From: UBA1189 sp045594245
Lineage (GTDB): Bacteria > Bacteroidota > Bacteroidia > Bacteroidales > Bacteroidaceae
DNA: 64,000 bases
Assembly: GCA_045594245.1 (NCBI GenBank)
Contig: JAZNYG010000066.1
Location: 1-64,000, forward strand
Reading direction: 5' to 3'
Part shown: positions 1 to 8,600 of the stretch, piece after piece
Numbering within the stretch: the first letter of the stretch is position 1
Layout: every line of letters begins with the position of its first letter
The notes under the pieces: model-generated
Told to the model about the DNA's origin: nothing
Database searches by the model: none
What the model saw: only the letters and a program-made list of their open reading frames with translations
Program-made: the position numbers and the translations under genes

Positions 1-81
1 CTGGGCTCCTTTCGGCATTGTCTGCTGTGACAATTGCTGAATCTTACGGATTGTATTTTCACGATTTGTCTTCGCCATCAT
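1..81 (-). CDS. N-terminal fragment of a gene cut by the window edge
   Basis: Only the first 27 codons are present, beginning with two adjacent ATG codons (81 and 78) and reading MMAKTNRENTIRKIQQLSQQ before the edge. The short basic helix followed by 'TMPKGAQ' recalls the N-terminus of small MNT-type nucleotidyltransferases, where the next residues would be a GSxARG motif. That motif lies outside the window, so this is only a guess. A good -7 box lies 3 nt upstream of the first ATG, so the message may be leaderless. Confidence 0.5.
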   Translation of the reverse strand, partial: MMAKTNRENTIRKIQQLSQQTMPKGAQ

Positions 82-84
82 CTG

Positions 85-117
85 CAAATATAGTGCAAAA
101 AATCAAACCATCACAAT
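85..117 (-). promoter_or_regulatory. Bacteroidetes-type promoter, possibly leaderless
   Basis: On the minus strand ATTG (114-117) is separated by 21 nt from TATATTTG (85-92), close to the consensus TTTG-N19-21-TAnnTTTG. The box ends 3 nt before the ATG at 81, so transcription should start at or next to the start codon. Confidence 0.5.
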
Positions 118-143
118 CGTTCAACAAAAATCTTGCAGTATAG

Positions 144-441
144 GTCGAAAAACTCCCAAAACATTCATCGTCAGAGCTCCAATTTTCGCAACTTCCGATA
201 CACCAAATGTCGGAGACAATGTCGGTGACATGTCGGAGATGAAACTAACTGAACGTCAACAGAAAATACTCAATTTAATAAAGAATCACCGACAATTTCA
301 GCAAAACAAATGTCGGAGACTTTGTCGGTGTCTCCTCGTACCATAGAACGCGATCTTTCTCTGATGAAAAAAGTTGGAATTTTGAGGCGCGACGGTAAGG
401 ATAATGATGGAGTGTGGGTCGTAATAGAATCAATTTTATAA
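144..441 (+). pseudogene. Frameshifted C-terminal remnant of an AlbA_2/RecG-like DNA-binding protein
   Basis: One frame from 144 reads VEKLPKTFIVRAPIFATSD, then a Val-Gly-Asp-Asn linker and TERQQKILNLIKNH. The +1 frame then continues TISAKQMSETLSVSPRTIER and ends at 441 after GVWVVIES. Together these form the linker and winged-helix tail typical of AlbA_2 (divergent AAA_4) proteins often annotated as RecG-like. The frame change falls near 285-295, and a TAG precedes the readable part at 141, so the N-terminal domain is missing. The break and truncation are visible in the sequence; the family call is from memory of its tail motifs. An intact AlbA_2 protein is at 21349. Confidence 0.65.
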
Positions 442-550
442 TATCCACGGCTATGCTATTTAGAGTATATGCAGAAACCAATTCAAAAATGAAGAAAAAC
501 TAAACTTTATACGCCTTTTCCCCCTTAAAATTTGCAGATTCATTCGATTT

Positions 551-626
551 TACAACGCAAGAACCCGCCAAGCCTCTTCACAATGCTTAAATCGGTGGGT
601 CGTTTTTTTATATACCATGCGTTGTA
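551..626 (+). terminator. Terminator-like hairpin nested in a 9-bp inverted repeat
   Basis: ACCCGCC (563-569) pairs with GGTGGGT (594-600) and is followed by CGTTTTTTT. A perfect outer pair, TACAACGCA (551-559) and TGCGTTGTA (618-626), encloses it. It lies between the pseudogene and the convergent two-gene operon and could end transcription from the left. The 24-nt inner loop is long for a terminator. Confidence 0.4.
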
Positions 627-638
627 ATAAGCAGCAAT

Positions 639-890
639 TTACTGCCTACCCTCCATCTCACGCATATACTCATCGGCGATATAGTGGTCGCCATAAAGGT
701 AGAGACCTGTAGACTTGTCGTGAAGATGGGCACATGTTTGGCTTGCATAGAATAGCTTCAAGGCCTGTATGTCGGTGATGCACAGCCGCTCGGCAAGAAT
801 GACCGATATGGCACCGATGCGATTGCTCATAATGATTTCTTGTATTATGGGCGACTTGGTGTCAATGCCATATCCGATAACCTCACTCAT
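639..890 (-). CDS. Small hypothetical protein, second gene of a two-gene operon (DUF3791-like context)
   Basis: An 83-residue protein starting MSEVIGYGIDTKSP and ending with a helix (IADEYMREMEGRQ). It has no signal peptide or membrane segment. The pattern ALKLFYASQTCAHLHDKSTG followed by LYLYGDHYI is seen in short Bacteroidales proteins that travel with DUF3791 partners. I chose the ATG at 890 over one five codons upstream because it overlaps the upstream stop as ATGA and has GGGAGG just before it. The ATGA overlap points to translational coupling. Its function is unknown; comparable pairs lie in variable loci, so a toxin-antitoxin or defence role is possible but unproven. Confidence 0.6.
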   Translation of the reverse strand: MSEVIGYGIDTKSPIIQEIIMSNRIGAISVILAERLCITDIQALKLFYASQTCAHLHDKSTGLYLYGDHYIADEYMREMEGRQ

Positions 891-1126
891 AGCTTTGCCT
901 CCCAATTGTTAAGGCACTCAACCATACGCTGTGCCAGCACGTCGCGACTCTCGCTATGCAGCGGCTCGTAGTTGGGCAGGATGTAATCATCTATCATCCC
1001 CAAGCGCTCCATACGATGAAAAACGTCGCTATAGCTGACCCCCAGATAGCGGGCTGTGGTCTCGATGCTGGTAGCCACGAAGGACATGATGACTTGATTC
1101 TTAGGAATTCTTCTGAGTTGCTCCAT
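887..1126 (-). CDS. Small protein resembling DUF3791, first gene of a two-gene operon
   Basis: A 79-residue soluble protein beginning MEQLRRIPKNQVIMSFVATS. Its length and the closing pattern (IDDYILPNYEPLHSESRDVL then a C-terminal helix) resemble DUF3791, whose members end with a similar 'Y..LHT.S...V.DI' stretch; this is a memory match. A start 17 codons upstream is in frame, but the -7 box at 1148-1155 would leave no room for its transcript, so the ATG at 1126 with an about 18-nt leader is preferred. It overlaps the next gene by 4 nt. Confidence 0.6.
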   Translation of the reverse strand: MEQLRRIPKNQVIMSFVATSIETTARYLGVSYSDVFHRMERLGMIDDYILPNYEPLHSESRDVLAQRMVECLNNWEAKL

Positions 1127-1147
1127 GTAGTGCCAAAGTTTATTGCA

Positions 1148-1178
1148 CAAAGTTAGCGATTTGTTTTTATCCAACAAA
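1148..1178 (-). promoter_or_regulatory. Consensus Bacteroidetes promoter
   Basis: On the minus strand TTTG (1175-1178), 19 nt, then TAACTTTG (1148-1155). Both boxes and the spacing match the primary-sigma consensus of Bacteroidetes. It drives the 1126-639 operon and decides its start codon. Confidence 0.75.
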
Positions 1179-1503
1179 CATTTGCATGAAAAGTTACTTC
1201 ATAAGGCCTTCCTAATGCCTCATCCTTGCCCTCAATCCGCCCAATCCCCAAGGCGAACGAAAAGAACGCAGCCATGGGCAATTAGGATTTTTCAGAAAGT
1301 AAGCGTAACGTGAGTTTTTGAGTTTATAAGTTTTTGAGTTAAGCAAGTCTATACTTCCGATTTCAACACCATGTAAGCAAACCGCAGGGTTTGCCTTACA
1401 TAATGCTACGAAAATTCTATACAGGATTTCCTTGCGTTTCGGCAATTTTAAGCCCTCAAAGCAAGATTTCTTGCGTCGTTATTGCAAGTAGAGCTACATA
1501 ATC
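1179..1503. other. Intergenic stretch with no supported gene
   Basis: It holds a 77-codon minus-strand reading frame (1212-1445) with no family resemblance and a short imperfect direct repeat (GAGTTTTTGAGTTTATAAG, then TTTTTGAGTT near 1312-1340). I see no RNA gene or mobile element here. Confidence 0.5.
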
Positions 1504-1534
1504 TTCGAAATTTCAGTTTTTTTCAGTAATTTTG
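1504..1534 (+). promoter_or_regulatory. Promoter for the DUF1295 gene
   Basis: TTCG (1504-1507), 19 nt, then TAATTTTG (1527-1534). The -7 box is a full TAnnTTTG match and the -33 box has one mismatch. The ATG at 1569 gives a leader of about 30 nt. Confidence 0.6.
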
Positions 1535-1568
1535 TGCCCAGAATTGTTATAGTAGAAAAAGTACGATT

Positions 1569-2372
1569 ATGAGTTACCTTTGGATTCTGTTGGCAATATC
1601 GTTTGCTGTTTCTGCAGTGGGATGGATTTATTTCATCTATTTCTTCAGTGTGGGCTATGGCCTGGCAATCTCGGCACTGAGCGTAGCCTCGGCCGTTATC
1701 TTCTGGGATGAGCTGACACTGCCCGCCGCCATCTTGTGTGGTGTACTGTTCGTCTATGGCTTGCGTCTGTCGATGTTTCTGCTGCTGAGAGAGAAGCGCT
1801 CTGCATCATACAAGAAGATACTCTATCAGCCCGACAACACACAGAAGAAACCCCTGTTCGTGATGCTGATGATATGGACAGCCTGCGCACTGCTCTATGT
1901 AGGGCAGATAAGCCCCGTGACATTCTACCTGCTCAACCTCGGCAAGGGACTCTCCGTGAGCACCCCATGGATGTGGGCCGGAGCCATCGTGGCTGCCATT
2001 GGCGTAGTGATAGAGATGGTGGCCGACGCACAGAAAAGCGCTGCCAAGAAGGTGAATGCCCACAGATATGTAGACACGGGACTATACCGCATCGTACGCT
2101 GCCCCAACTACTTCGGCGAGGTGCTGATGTGGACAGGTAGCTTCATCATCTGCTTCGGCTCGTGCTGCACCGTAGGCCAGTGGGTAATAGCTTCGCTTGG
2201 ATATATAGGTATCGTATATGTAATGTTCAGTGGTGCACGCCGACTTGAGCTGAGACAGGAGGAGACCTACGGCAGCGACCCCGAATTCAAAGCCTACATC
2301 AAGAAGACACCGCTCATCATACCCCTCGTGCCTATCTATAGCGTGGCCAAACTCTCGTGGCTGAAGGGATAA
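1569..2372 (+). CDS. DUF1295 / steroid 5-alpha-reductase-like membrane protein
   Basis: A 267-residue polytopic inner-membrane protein with about six hydrophobic segments (roughly residues 4-28, 30-50, 55-75, 98-118, 130-150, 195-220). The signature DTGLYRIVRCPNYFGE (about residues 168-183), followed by a tryptophan-containing helix, and the C-terminal EETYGSDPEFKAYIKKTP are typical of DUF1295 proteins. These are relatives of steroid 5-alpha reductases and isoprenylcysteine methyltransferases that act on lipid-like substrates, probably using NADPH or SAM. The substrate is unknown. An acyltransferase gene follows 66 nt downstream and an acyl-CoA ligase after it, which fits a lipid role by context only. 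Confidence 0.85.
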   Translation: MSYLWILLAISFAVSAVGWIYFIYFFSVGYGLAISALSVASAVIFWDELTLPAAILCGVLFVYGLRLSMFLLLREKRSASYKKILYQPDNTQKKPLFVMLMIWTACALLYVGQISPVTFYLLNLGKGLSVSTPWMWAGAIVAAIGVVIEMVADAQKSAAKKVNAHRYVDTGLYRIVRCPNYFGEVLMWTGSFIICFGSCCTVGQWVIASLGYIGIVYVMFSGARRLELRQEETYGSDPEFKAYIKKTPLIIPLVPIYSVAKLSWLKG

Positions 2373-2438
2373 GGGCATAATAATGCACTACCCGACAGAA
2401 ATGTAAAAACCTAAACAAATACAAAAAAACAGAAAACT

Positions 2439-2993
2439 ATGTGGAGAAAATTTTGCGGCTGGCTGCTCAAGCGCATGGGATGGACGGTAGACAATGACAC
2501 CATCATCCCCGAAAACAAGTGTATTATCCTTGGAGTACCGCACACCTCTGGATGGGATTTCGTCATCTCATACCTATTTTATAAATCATTAGGTGGCGAC
2601 GCCAAGGTGATGATCAAGAAGGAGTTCTTCTTCTGGCCCTTGGGCGGACTGCTGCGTAAGCTGGGCGGACTACCCGTTGACCGCAAGAATGCCGTGTCAA
2701 TGGTACTCAGCACCATACATCAGATGAAGGAGGCCAAAACATGCCACCTGGCCATTGCACCCGAAGGAACACGCAAGCCCATCAAGCGCTGGAAGACAGG
2801 CTTCCATACGATTGCTCGCGAAGTAGGCTGCTCCGTATATATGGGCTACTTCGACTGGGGTACCAAGCATGTGGGATGGGGCAAGAAGGTAGAACTCACC
2901 GACGATGCCCGTGCCGACATGAAGCGCATCCAGGAGATGTACGAGGAGATGCACCTCACGGGAAAGCATAAGGAGATGTATGTGACCCATTAA
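2439..2993 (+). CDS. PlsC-like 1-acyl-glycerol-3-phosphate acyltransferase family protein
   Basis: A 184-residue member of the PlsC/LPLAT superfamily, which transfers acyl chains to lysophospholipid or related acceptors at the inner membrane. The catalytic HxxxxD box is HTSGWD (residues 35-40) and the second block is APEGTR (107-112), with GGLPVDR between them. It is shorter than typical PlsC (about 240 residues) and lacks a clear N-terminal membrane anchor, so it may be a compact variant with an unusual acceptor. It lies between the DUF1295 gene and the acyl-CoA ligase, probably co-transcribed. Superfamily is well supported; substrate is not. Confidence 0.85.
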   Translation: MWRKFCGWLLKRMGWTVDNDTIIPENKCIILGVPHTSGWDFVISYLFYKSLGGDAKVMIKKEFFFWPLGGLLRKLGGLPVDRKNAVSMVLSTIHQMKEAKTCHLAIAPEGTRKPIKRWKTGFHTIAREVGCSVYMGYFDWGTKHVGWGKKVELTDDARADMKRIQEMYEEMHLTGKHKEMYVTH

Positions 2994-3062
2994 GAAATTT
3001 ACAATTTGACGATTTACAATTTACAATTGATTGGGCAATTGGATAATTTATCAATTGCGGCA
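2994..3062. repeat. AT-rich intergenic CAATT-type repeat
   Basis: Directly after the stop codon come several copies of 'ATTTACAATTT' and 'CAATTGATTGGGCAATTG', with dyad symmetry. This is the first of a family of AT-rich arrays recurring in this window (21218, 24963, 34907, 45838) and in frame inside several genes. Confidence 0.6.
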
Positions 3063-3112
3063 TCGCGAAAAATGTAAATTGACAAATAGCAAATAAATAG
3101 TAAATAGATATT

Positions 3113-4819
3113 ATGATCCAACTCTACAAGCGCATGCAGCGTATGCGAGAAAATTACGTTGACACGATTGCCAAACTGTACGAATACGCTACTACGGCAT
3201 ACGCCAAGAACCAATATACTCAGTGGTACGACACCAAAGAGGGCGGTTACACCTACCAGTCATTCAAGGGTAAGTGCGACAGCCTTTCCAAGAAGCTCAC
3301 CCAATATGGCATCGGTGCCGGCGACAAGGTAGCCATCCTGTCACAGAGCATGCCCAACTGGTCGGTAGCCTTCTTCAGCGTAGTTCCCTTTGGCCGTATC
3401 GCCATACCCATCTTGCCCGACAGTTCGGAGAACGAGGTGACCAATATCATCAACCACTCAGAAAGCAAGGTATTGTTCGTATCGCAGCGCCTCATCGGCA
3501 AGGTGAGTCAGGAGGTAAAAGACAAGATGACACTCATCTTTGACCTCGACACCTTCGAGATGCTCAAGTCTGACGACGACAAGTTCACTTGCGACGGCCG
3601 CACCACCAACCCCACCCCCGACGACATTGCCACCATCATCTATACATCAGGCACCACAGGCAGTGCCAAAGGCGTAGTGCTGAGCCATCGCAACCTCTCA
3701 TCAAACGTTATCACCTGTTACCACTCGTGCAAGCGCACCGAGAAGGACCGCTGGCTCTCCGTATTGCCCATGGCCCACACCTTGGAGATGACGCTGAGCA
3801 TGCTCTACCCCATGTACTGCGGAGCTACCGTATACTACCTGCCCAAGCCCCCTGTGGCATCGCTCTTGATGAAGGCTCTCAAGATTGTGAAGCCCACCAC
3901 CATGCTCACCGTACCCATGATTATCGAGAAGGTATACAAGGGCAGTGTGCTCCCCACCATCAAGAAGAGCCGCACGCTCACCTGGATGAACGAGCACATG
4001 AACGGCCTGATGTGCAAGATTATCGGCATGAAGATCAAGAAGACCTTTGGCGGACACATGTCATTCTACGGCATCGGCGGTGCCAAGCTCGACCCCGAGG
4101 TAGAGCGCTTCCTCCTCAAGGCCGGCTTCCCCTATGCCATCGGCTACGGACTCACCGAGACCTCTCCCCTGCTGGGCTACTCAATGAACCGTTGGCGTGC
4201 AGTAGGCTCGTTCGGCTACCCCGTATACAACGTCAAGCTGAAGCTCCACAACGTTGATCCACAGACAGGCGAAGGCGAAGTGGTAGCCAAGGGTCCCAAC
4301 GTGATGCTCGGTTATTATAAGGATCCCGTGCGCACGAAGAGCGTGTTCACCGAAGACGGATGGTTCCGCACCAGCGACATCGCCGTACAGGACGAGAAGG
4401 GTCGCTTCTATATCAAGGGCCGCAACAGCAACATGATACTCGGCCCCTCGGGCGAGAACATCTACCCCGAAGAGATTGAGAACGTCATCAACAACGTGGA
4501 GGGCGTGAGTGAATCTATCGTCGTAGAGCGTGACGGACGCCTCGTAGCACTCGTACAGCCGATGGAGAACTACATCGACTGGGACAGCGAGTTTGAAGAC
4601 AAGTTCTACGAGAAGCTCGACTCCTGGAAGGCCAAGCTCCTTGGCGACGTGAACAAGAGCGTCAACAAGTCATCACAAGTAAGCTCCGTAGAGGTGATGA
4701 AAGAGCCTTTCGAGAAAACCGCCACACAGAAGATACGCCGCTTCAAGTACAAAGATTCGGCACCTACCGTGGAGCAATACAGCAAAGACGAGAAGAAAGA
4801 GCAGGAGAAGAAGAAATAA
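3113..4819 (+). CDS. Long-chain fatty-acid--CoA ligase (AMP-binding family)
   Basis: A 568-residue adenylate-forming enzyme that activates fatty acids to acyl-CoA through an acyl-adenylate. The P-loop-like motif IIYTSGTTGSAKGVVLSHRN (about residues 174-193) is diagnostic. GYGLTETSP, the hinge-region SDIA..DEKGRFYIKGRNSN and GENIYPEEIE (near 453) follow in the expected order. There is no signal peptide, and the tail is lysine/glutamate-rich. It follows a PlsC-like acyltransferase, which suggests uptake or recycling of fatty acids into lipids. A strong hairpin follows. Chain-length preference cannot be read from sequence. Confidence 0.92.
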   Translation: MIQLYKRMQRMRENYVDTIAKLYEYATTAYAKNQYTQWYDTKEGGYTYQSFKGKCDSLSKKLTQYGIGAGDKVAILSQSMPNWSVAFFSVVPFGRIAIPILPDSSENEVTNIINHSESKVLFVSQRLIGKVSQEVKDKMTLIFDLDTFEMLKSDDDKFTCDGRTTNPTPDDIATIIYTSGTTGSAKGVVLSHRNLSSNVITCYHSCKRTEKDRWLSVLPMAHTLEMTLSMLYPMYCGATVYYLPKPPVASLLMKALKIVKPTTMLTVPMIIEKVYKGSVLPTIKKSRTLTWMNEHMNGLMCKIIGMKIKKTFGGHMSFYGIGGAKLDPEVERFLLKAGFPYAIGYGLTETSPLLGYSMNRWRAVGSFGYPVYNVKLKLHNVDPQTGEGEVVAKGPNVMLGYYKDPVRTKSVFTEDGWFRTSDIAVQDEKGRFYIKGRNSNMILGPSGENIYPEEIENVINNVEGVSESIVVERDGRLVALVQPMENYIDWDSEFEDKFYEKLDSWKAKLLGDVNKSVNKSSQVSSVEVMKEPFEKTATQKIRRFKYKDSAPTVEQYSKDEKKEQEKKK

Positions 4820-4846
4820 CTCCACTCCCAGATTCCTTAAATACAA

Positions 4847-4881
4847 CCTCAGAGCACGCTGAGTGATCTGAGGCTTTCTTA
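4847..4881 (+). terminator. Intrinsic terminator after the acyl-CoA ligase
   Basis: CCTCAGA (4847-4853) pairs with TCTGAGG (4867-4873), followed by CTTTCTTAAT. It separates the ligase gene from the next gene. Confidence 0.65.
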
Positions 4882-4901
4882 ATAATCAACAACCACCAAC
4901 T

Positions 4902-5519
4902 ATGAAAAAAATCTACAGACTGAGCAGAATGCTCACCCTCATCGCCCTGCTCTTGGCAGGCAGCCAAGCCATGGCAACCGACAGTAACGACAAACGCCTC
5001 ATCCGTGGCTACGATGGCGGCATGATGCTTCATGCCGGCTACCTCAACGGTAACATCGCTCCCCTCGCCCACCAAGCCACTGGAGTGACAAAAGGCATAG
5101 GTGGAGTCATCCGCTTGCGCTTGGGCGACCATTGGCGCGTAGGTACCGAGGGCTACACCTCTTCGATGGGCCAGCTTGACAACGGCAGCTACGTGAAGAC
5201 CTTTTGGGCAGGCCTCCTGGCCAACTACACCTGGACCTGGGGACGCTTTGCCCCCTACCTCGGCGTTACCGTTGGCGGTGGTACTACCACCGACTTCCTC
5301 ATGTTTGAAGGCAGCAAGAAAGACTGGGCTGCAGAGCCAGAAGCCTACTTTCACAAAGAACCCTTCGTAGCCATCGACCCCTTCATCGGGTGCGACTACA
5401 TCGTAAGCTCCAAGCTACACCTCACCCTCAAGCTCGACTACCTCAATGGCATTGGCGGTAAGGAGCTATACCTGCCCACCGGGCCAAGAGCCTATATCGG
5501 ATTTATCTTCTGTCACTAA
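4902..5519 (+). CDS. Exported hypothetical protein, probable small outer-membrane beta-barrel
   Basis: A 205-residue protein with a signal peptide (residues 1-25, ending SQAMA). The mature part alternates short amphipathic strands rich in Gly, Tyr and Thr (MMLHAGYLNGNIAPL, FAPYLGVTVGGG) and ends in a strand, GPRAYIGFIFCH, all features of eight-stranded barrels. I do not recognise a specific family. It stands alone between two hairpins, so it appears to be its own transcription unit. It could be an OmpW- or PorT-like barrel. Confidence 0.7.
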   Translation: MKKIYRLSRMLTLIALLLAGSQAMATDSNDKRLIRGYDGGMMLHAGYLNGNIAPLAHQATGVTKGIGGVIRLRLGDHWRVGTEGYTSSMGQLDNGSYVKTFWAGLLANYTWTWGRFAPYLGVTVGGGTTTDFLMFEGSKKDWAAEPEAYFHKEPFVAIDPFIGCDYIVSSKLHLTLKLDYLNGIGGKELYLPTGPRAYIGFIFCH

Positions 5520-5580
5520 AGAGCATATTAAGCAAAAGTTTGTTTGCATAAATATCATTCAACTATTTCTTTATAAACGA

Positions 5581-5608
5581 AAGTAGAGCTGTCTGGACAG
5601 CTCTACTT
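5581..5608. terminator. Bidirectional terminator hairpin
   Basis: A perfect 13-bp stem (AAGTAGAGCTGTC / GACAGCTCTACTT) with a 2-nt loop lies between the convergent barrel gene and the GH31 gene. T-rich tracts are short on both sides. Confidence 0.7.
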
Positions 5609-5646
5609 GCTATAGATGTTTCTTTATACAAAAAGCTTAAAATCCA

Positions 5647-8600
5647 TCATTCCTCTACGCGGTAGAGGCGGAAGTTGTCAATCTTGAACCATGTAGAGTT
5701 GGGGGCTCCGTCGGTAGCTACGCCGATGGTGAGGGGAGCCTTGTCAGCCTTATGGGTGAAGGAGAGCTTGATGGTCTGCATGGGGTAGTTGTCGCCAATG
5801 CCAGCATCTTTCACCTGGTCGCGGAAGTAGGCCACGGCATCGCCTGCAAAAAGGCGCTGGGCACCTACGCGGATGGCGTTGGGGGTGTTGGATGCGTGCA
5901 TGTCAACTGCCAATACATAATCACCTTGAGGTAGACTGCTGATGACCTGCGTGATGGAGGCGGTAAGGGTGTTGCTGTTGTCGTGAACGCCGAAGATGTA
6001 ACGCCCGTGGGTAGGACGGGGCTCGCCGCCACCATGGGTGTTAATACCCCACCATGAGGTGGGACTGCTGACGCTCCAGCCTTCGGGGTCGAACTTGTTG
6101 CCTGAGCGGCCGTCGGCCTCAAAGCTGGGGTTGGCGATGTAGGTGCTGGTGACATCTTCCATGCCGTCGGGCACAGTGCCCTCGCACAGCTTCACGCGCA
6201 CCTCCTTGCCGGTATACTCCACGGTGGTGAAGGTCTGCGCTTCGGTATCGCCAGCCGGTGACTCCTTGCTCACGAGGTGGATGCGGAACTTGCGCTCCTT
6301 GAGCATACCCTTGTACTTACCCATGCGCTCACCGATGATGAGGGTGCCGTGGTCGTTGTCCCAGCGGAAGGGTATCTCGGTGAAGGCGCCCTTCTCGTAG
6401 TTGTAGTTGTCGCCCTCGTCCTCATAAAGGATAAACTCGCCATCGGCACCGGGGTATACGCGCACCTCGAGGTTGTCCCAAGCCTTCTCGGCAGCATACT
6501 GCACGGCAGGACCGAAGGGGATGATGCTACCCGCCTTGACGAAGAGCGGCATGATATGGATGGGGGCGGGGCGCAGGATGGTCTGTCCGCCTCCGTGGTG
6601 CTCGTTGCTCCAGAAATCCCACCAGTCGCTACCCTCGGGCAGGTACACCTTGACGGGAGCCGATGCACGCTCCACCTCAGGATAGATGGCATGGCCTATC
6701 TTGCCGTAGTCGAGGTAGGTGTAGAGCGGGTCGGTGATGGGCTTCACCAGTATGTTGCGGCCGAAGAGGTACTCGTCGGTGAGGTTGATGGCTCTCTTGT
6801 CGCGTGGGAAATCCATCACTAGGGCACGCATCATGGAGCCGCTGCGCTGTACCACATCGCCACAGTTGCTGTAGATGTAGGGGAGCAGGCGGTAGCGCAG
6901 CTCGATGTATTGCTTCTGCACGTCGAAGGCCCAGTGTCCGGGTTCGGCATAGCGGTAGAGCTCGTTGACCATGGGTGAAGATACATGGTTGCGCATGAGA
7001 GGCATGAAGCAGCCCCACTGCATCCAGCGCACCTGTAGCTCCTGTGCGAAGGGGTCGCGGGGATTGTTGTTGTAGTCCCAGCAGAAGAAGCCGCCTATAT
7101 CGGTGTTCCAGTAGGGGATGCCGCAGAGGATATAGTTGAGGCCCGAGGGTATCTGGTTTTTGAAGGTCTCCCAGTTGGACTGGATGTCGCCACTCCAGCT
7201 GAAGGTGCCGTAGTGCTGTATGCCGAACGAGCTGCTGCGGGTCATCATGAAGGCGCGCTTGTCGTTGCCCTTCTGCTGGCGTAGCTTCTCGTAGATGCCC
7301 TTGTTGGTCATCAGGGGGAAGGCGTTCTTCACGCTGCGCCAACTGCCATCAGCTGTGAGATGGTCATCGTCGCCGGGCTTCTCGAAGTGGTCGGGCTCGG
7401 TAGAATCGCTCCACCAGGCGTCAATGTTCATACCGTAGAGGTGCTTGAGGTATTTCCAGTAGATCTCGCGTGCTGCGGGGTTGAAGGGGTCGTAGGGGCG
7501 TACACCACGGTTGGTGGGCCATGTCTCGAAGGGGTACAGGGCACCGATGGCATCGAGCTCCTTGAACTGAGGTGTCCACGGACCGAAGTTGGCCCAGATG
7601 GAGATCATCAAGTGGGCGTTGCGGCTATGCACGTAGTCAATCATTTCCTGAGGCGACTTGATGCGGGGCTCGAGTCCCTTCTTCACGTATTCGGCAGCCA
7701 GAGGGCGCAGGTCGTCGGGGAGGTACTTGCTCCAAGCGGGGTCGCCCACCTTATTGATATAATAGGGGTTCATGAAGTCCATGGCATTCCAGTTGGAGTC
7801 GCATCCCCAGTATTGCCAGTCCTGCACGATGCCGTCGAGCGGAATCTGCAGTTCACGATACTTGTCGAGCACCTCGCACAGCTCGTCGCTGGTCTTGTAG
7901 CGCTCGCGGCACTGCCAGTGGCCCATGGTCCAGAGGGGGAACATGGTGGCCTGTCCCGTGAGCTGGCGGATAGAGGCGATGACTCCGTCCTGCGTGCCGT
8001 CGCGGTAGAGGAAGTAGTAGTCGACCCCTTGTGCCACCTCAGAGGTGAAGGTGGTGGCTTCGGGCGTGTCCTCAAAGTGGCTGCGTCCGGCATTGTCCCA
8101 GTAGAGGCCATAGCCCTTCACGGAGGTGAAGTAGGGAATGGTGATGTTGGCATTGTGATTCCATATCTCCACTTTCTCGCCACGCTGGTTGAGCTTGGGG
8201 CTGCGGCGCTGGCCAAGGCCGTAGATGGCCTCGTCGGTGCCGAGCTGGAAGTCCTGGCGTATGCGATACTGCCCCTTGTCGACGCCCGTGGCGATGGGTG
8301 CCACCTCGGCTGCGCCCTTCTCGGCAAGCAGGGCCTTGCCATCGGCATCAGCAAAGCGCACCTCGCCTGTGGCAGCATCGACGCTCACCGTGAGGCATGC
8401 GGTGCGCAGGGTGTTGCCCTCGACGCTCCACAGATCCTTACCCTTCTCGGGAGTCATGATGACGGAGTAGCTCTTCTTGGCAGGCAGTGCCTCAAGGCCG
8501 TCGGCATATTTGGTCACGCGGATGATGTTCGGTGCATATACCGATACCTCTGTCGTGGGGTTGTCACCGGCGGGGTCTACGCGGAGTCCCTGCTTTGTCT

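Noticed and set aside
1212..1445. 77-codon open frame on the minus strand
   Set aside because: Composition follows a local TTTTTGAGTT repeat, and no promoter or family match was found.
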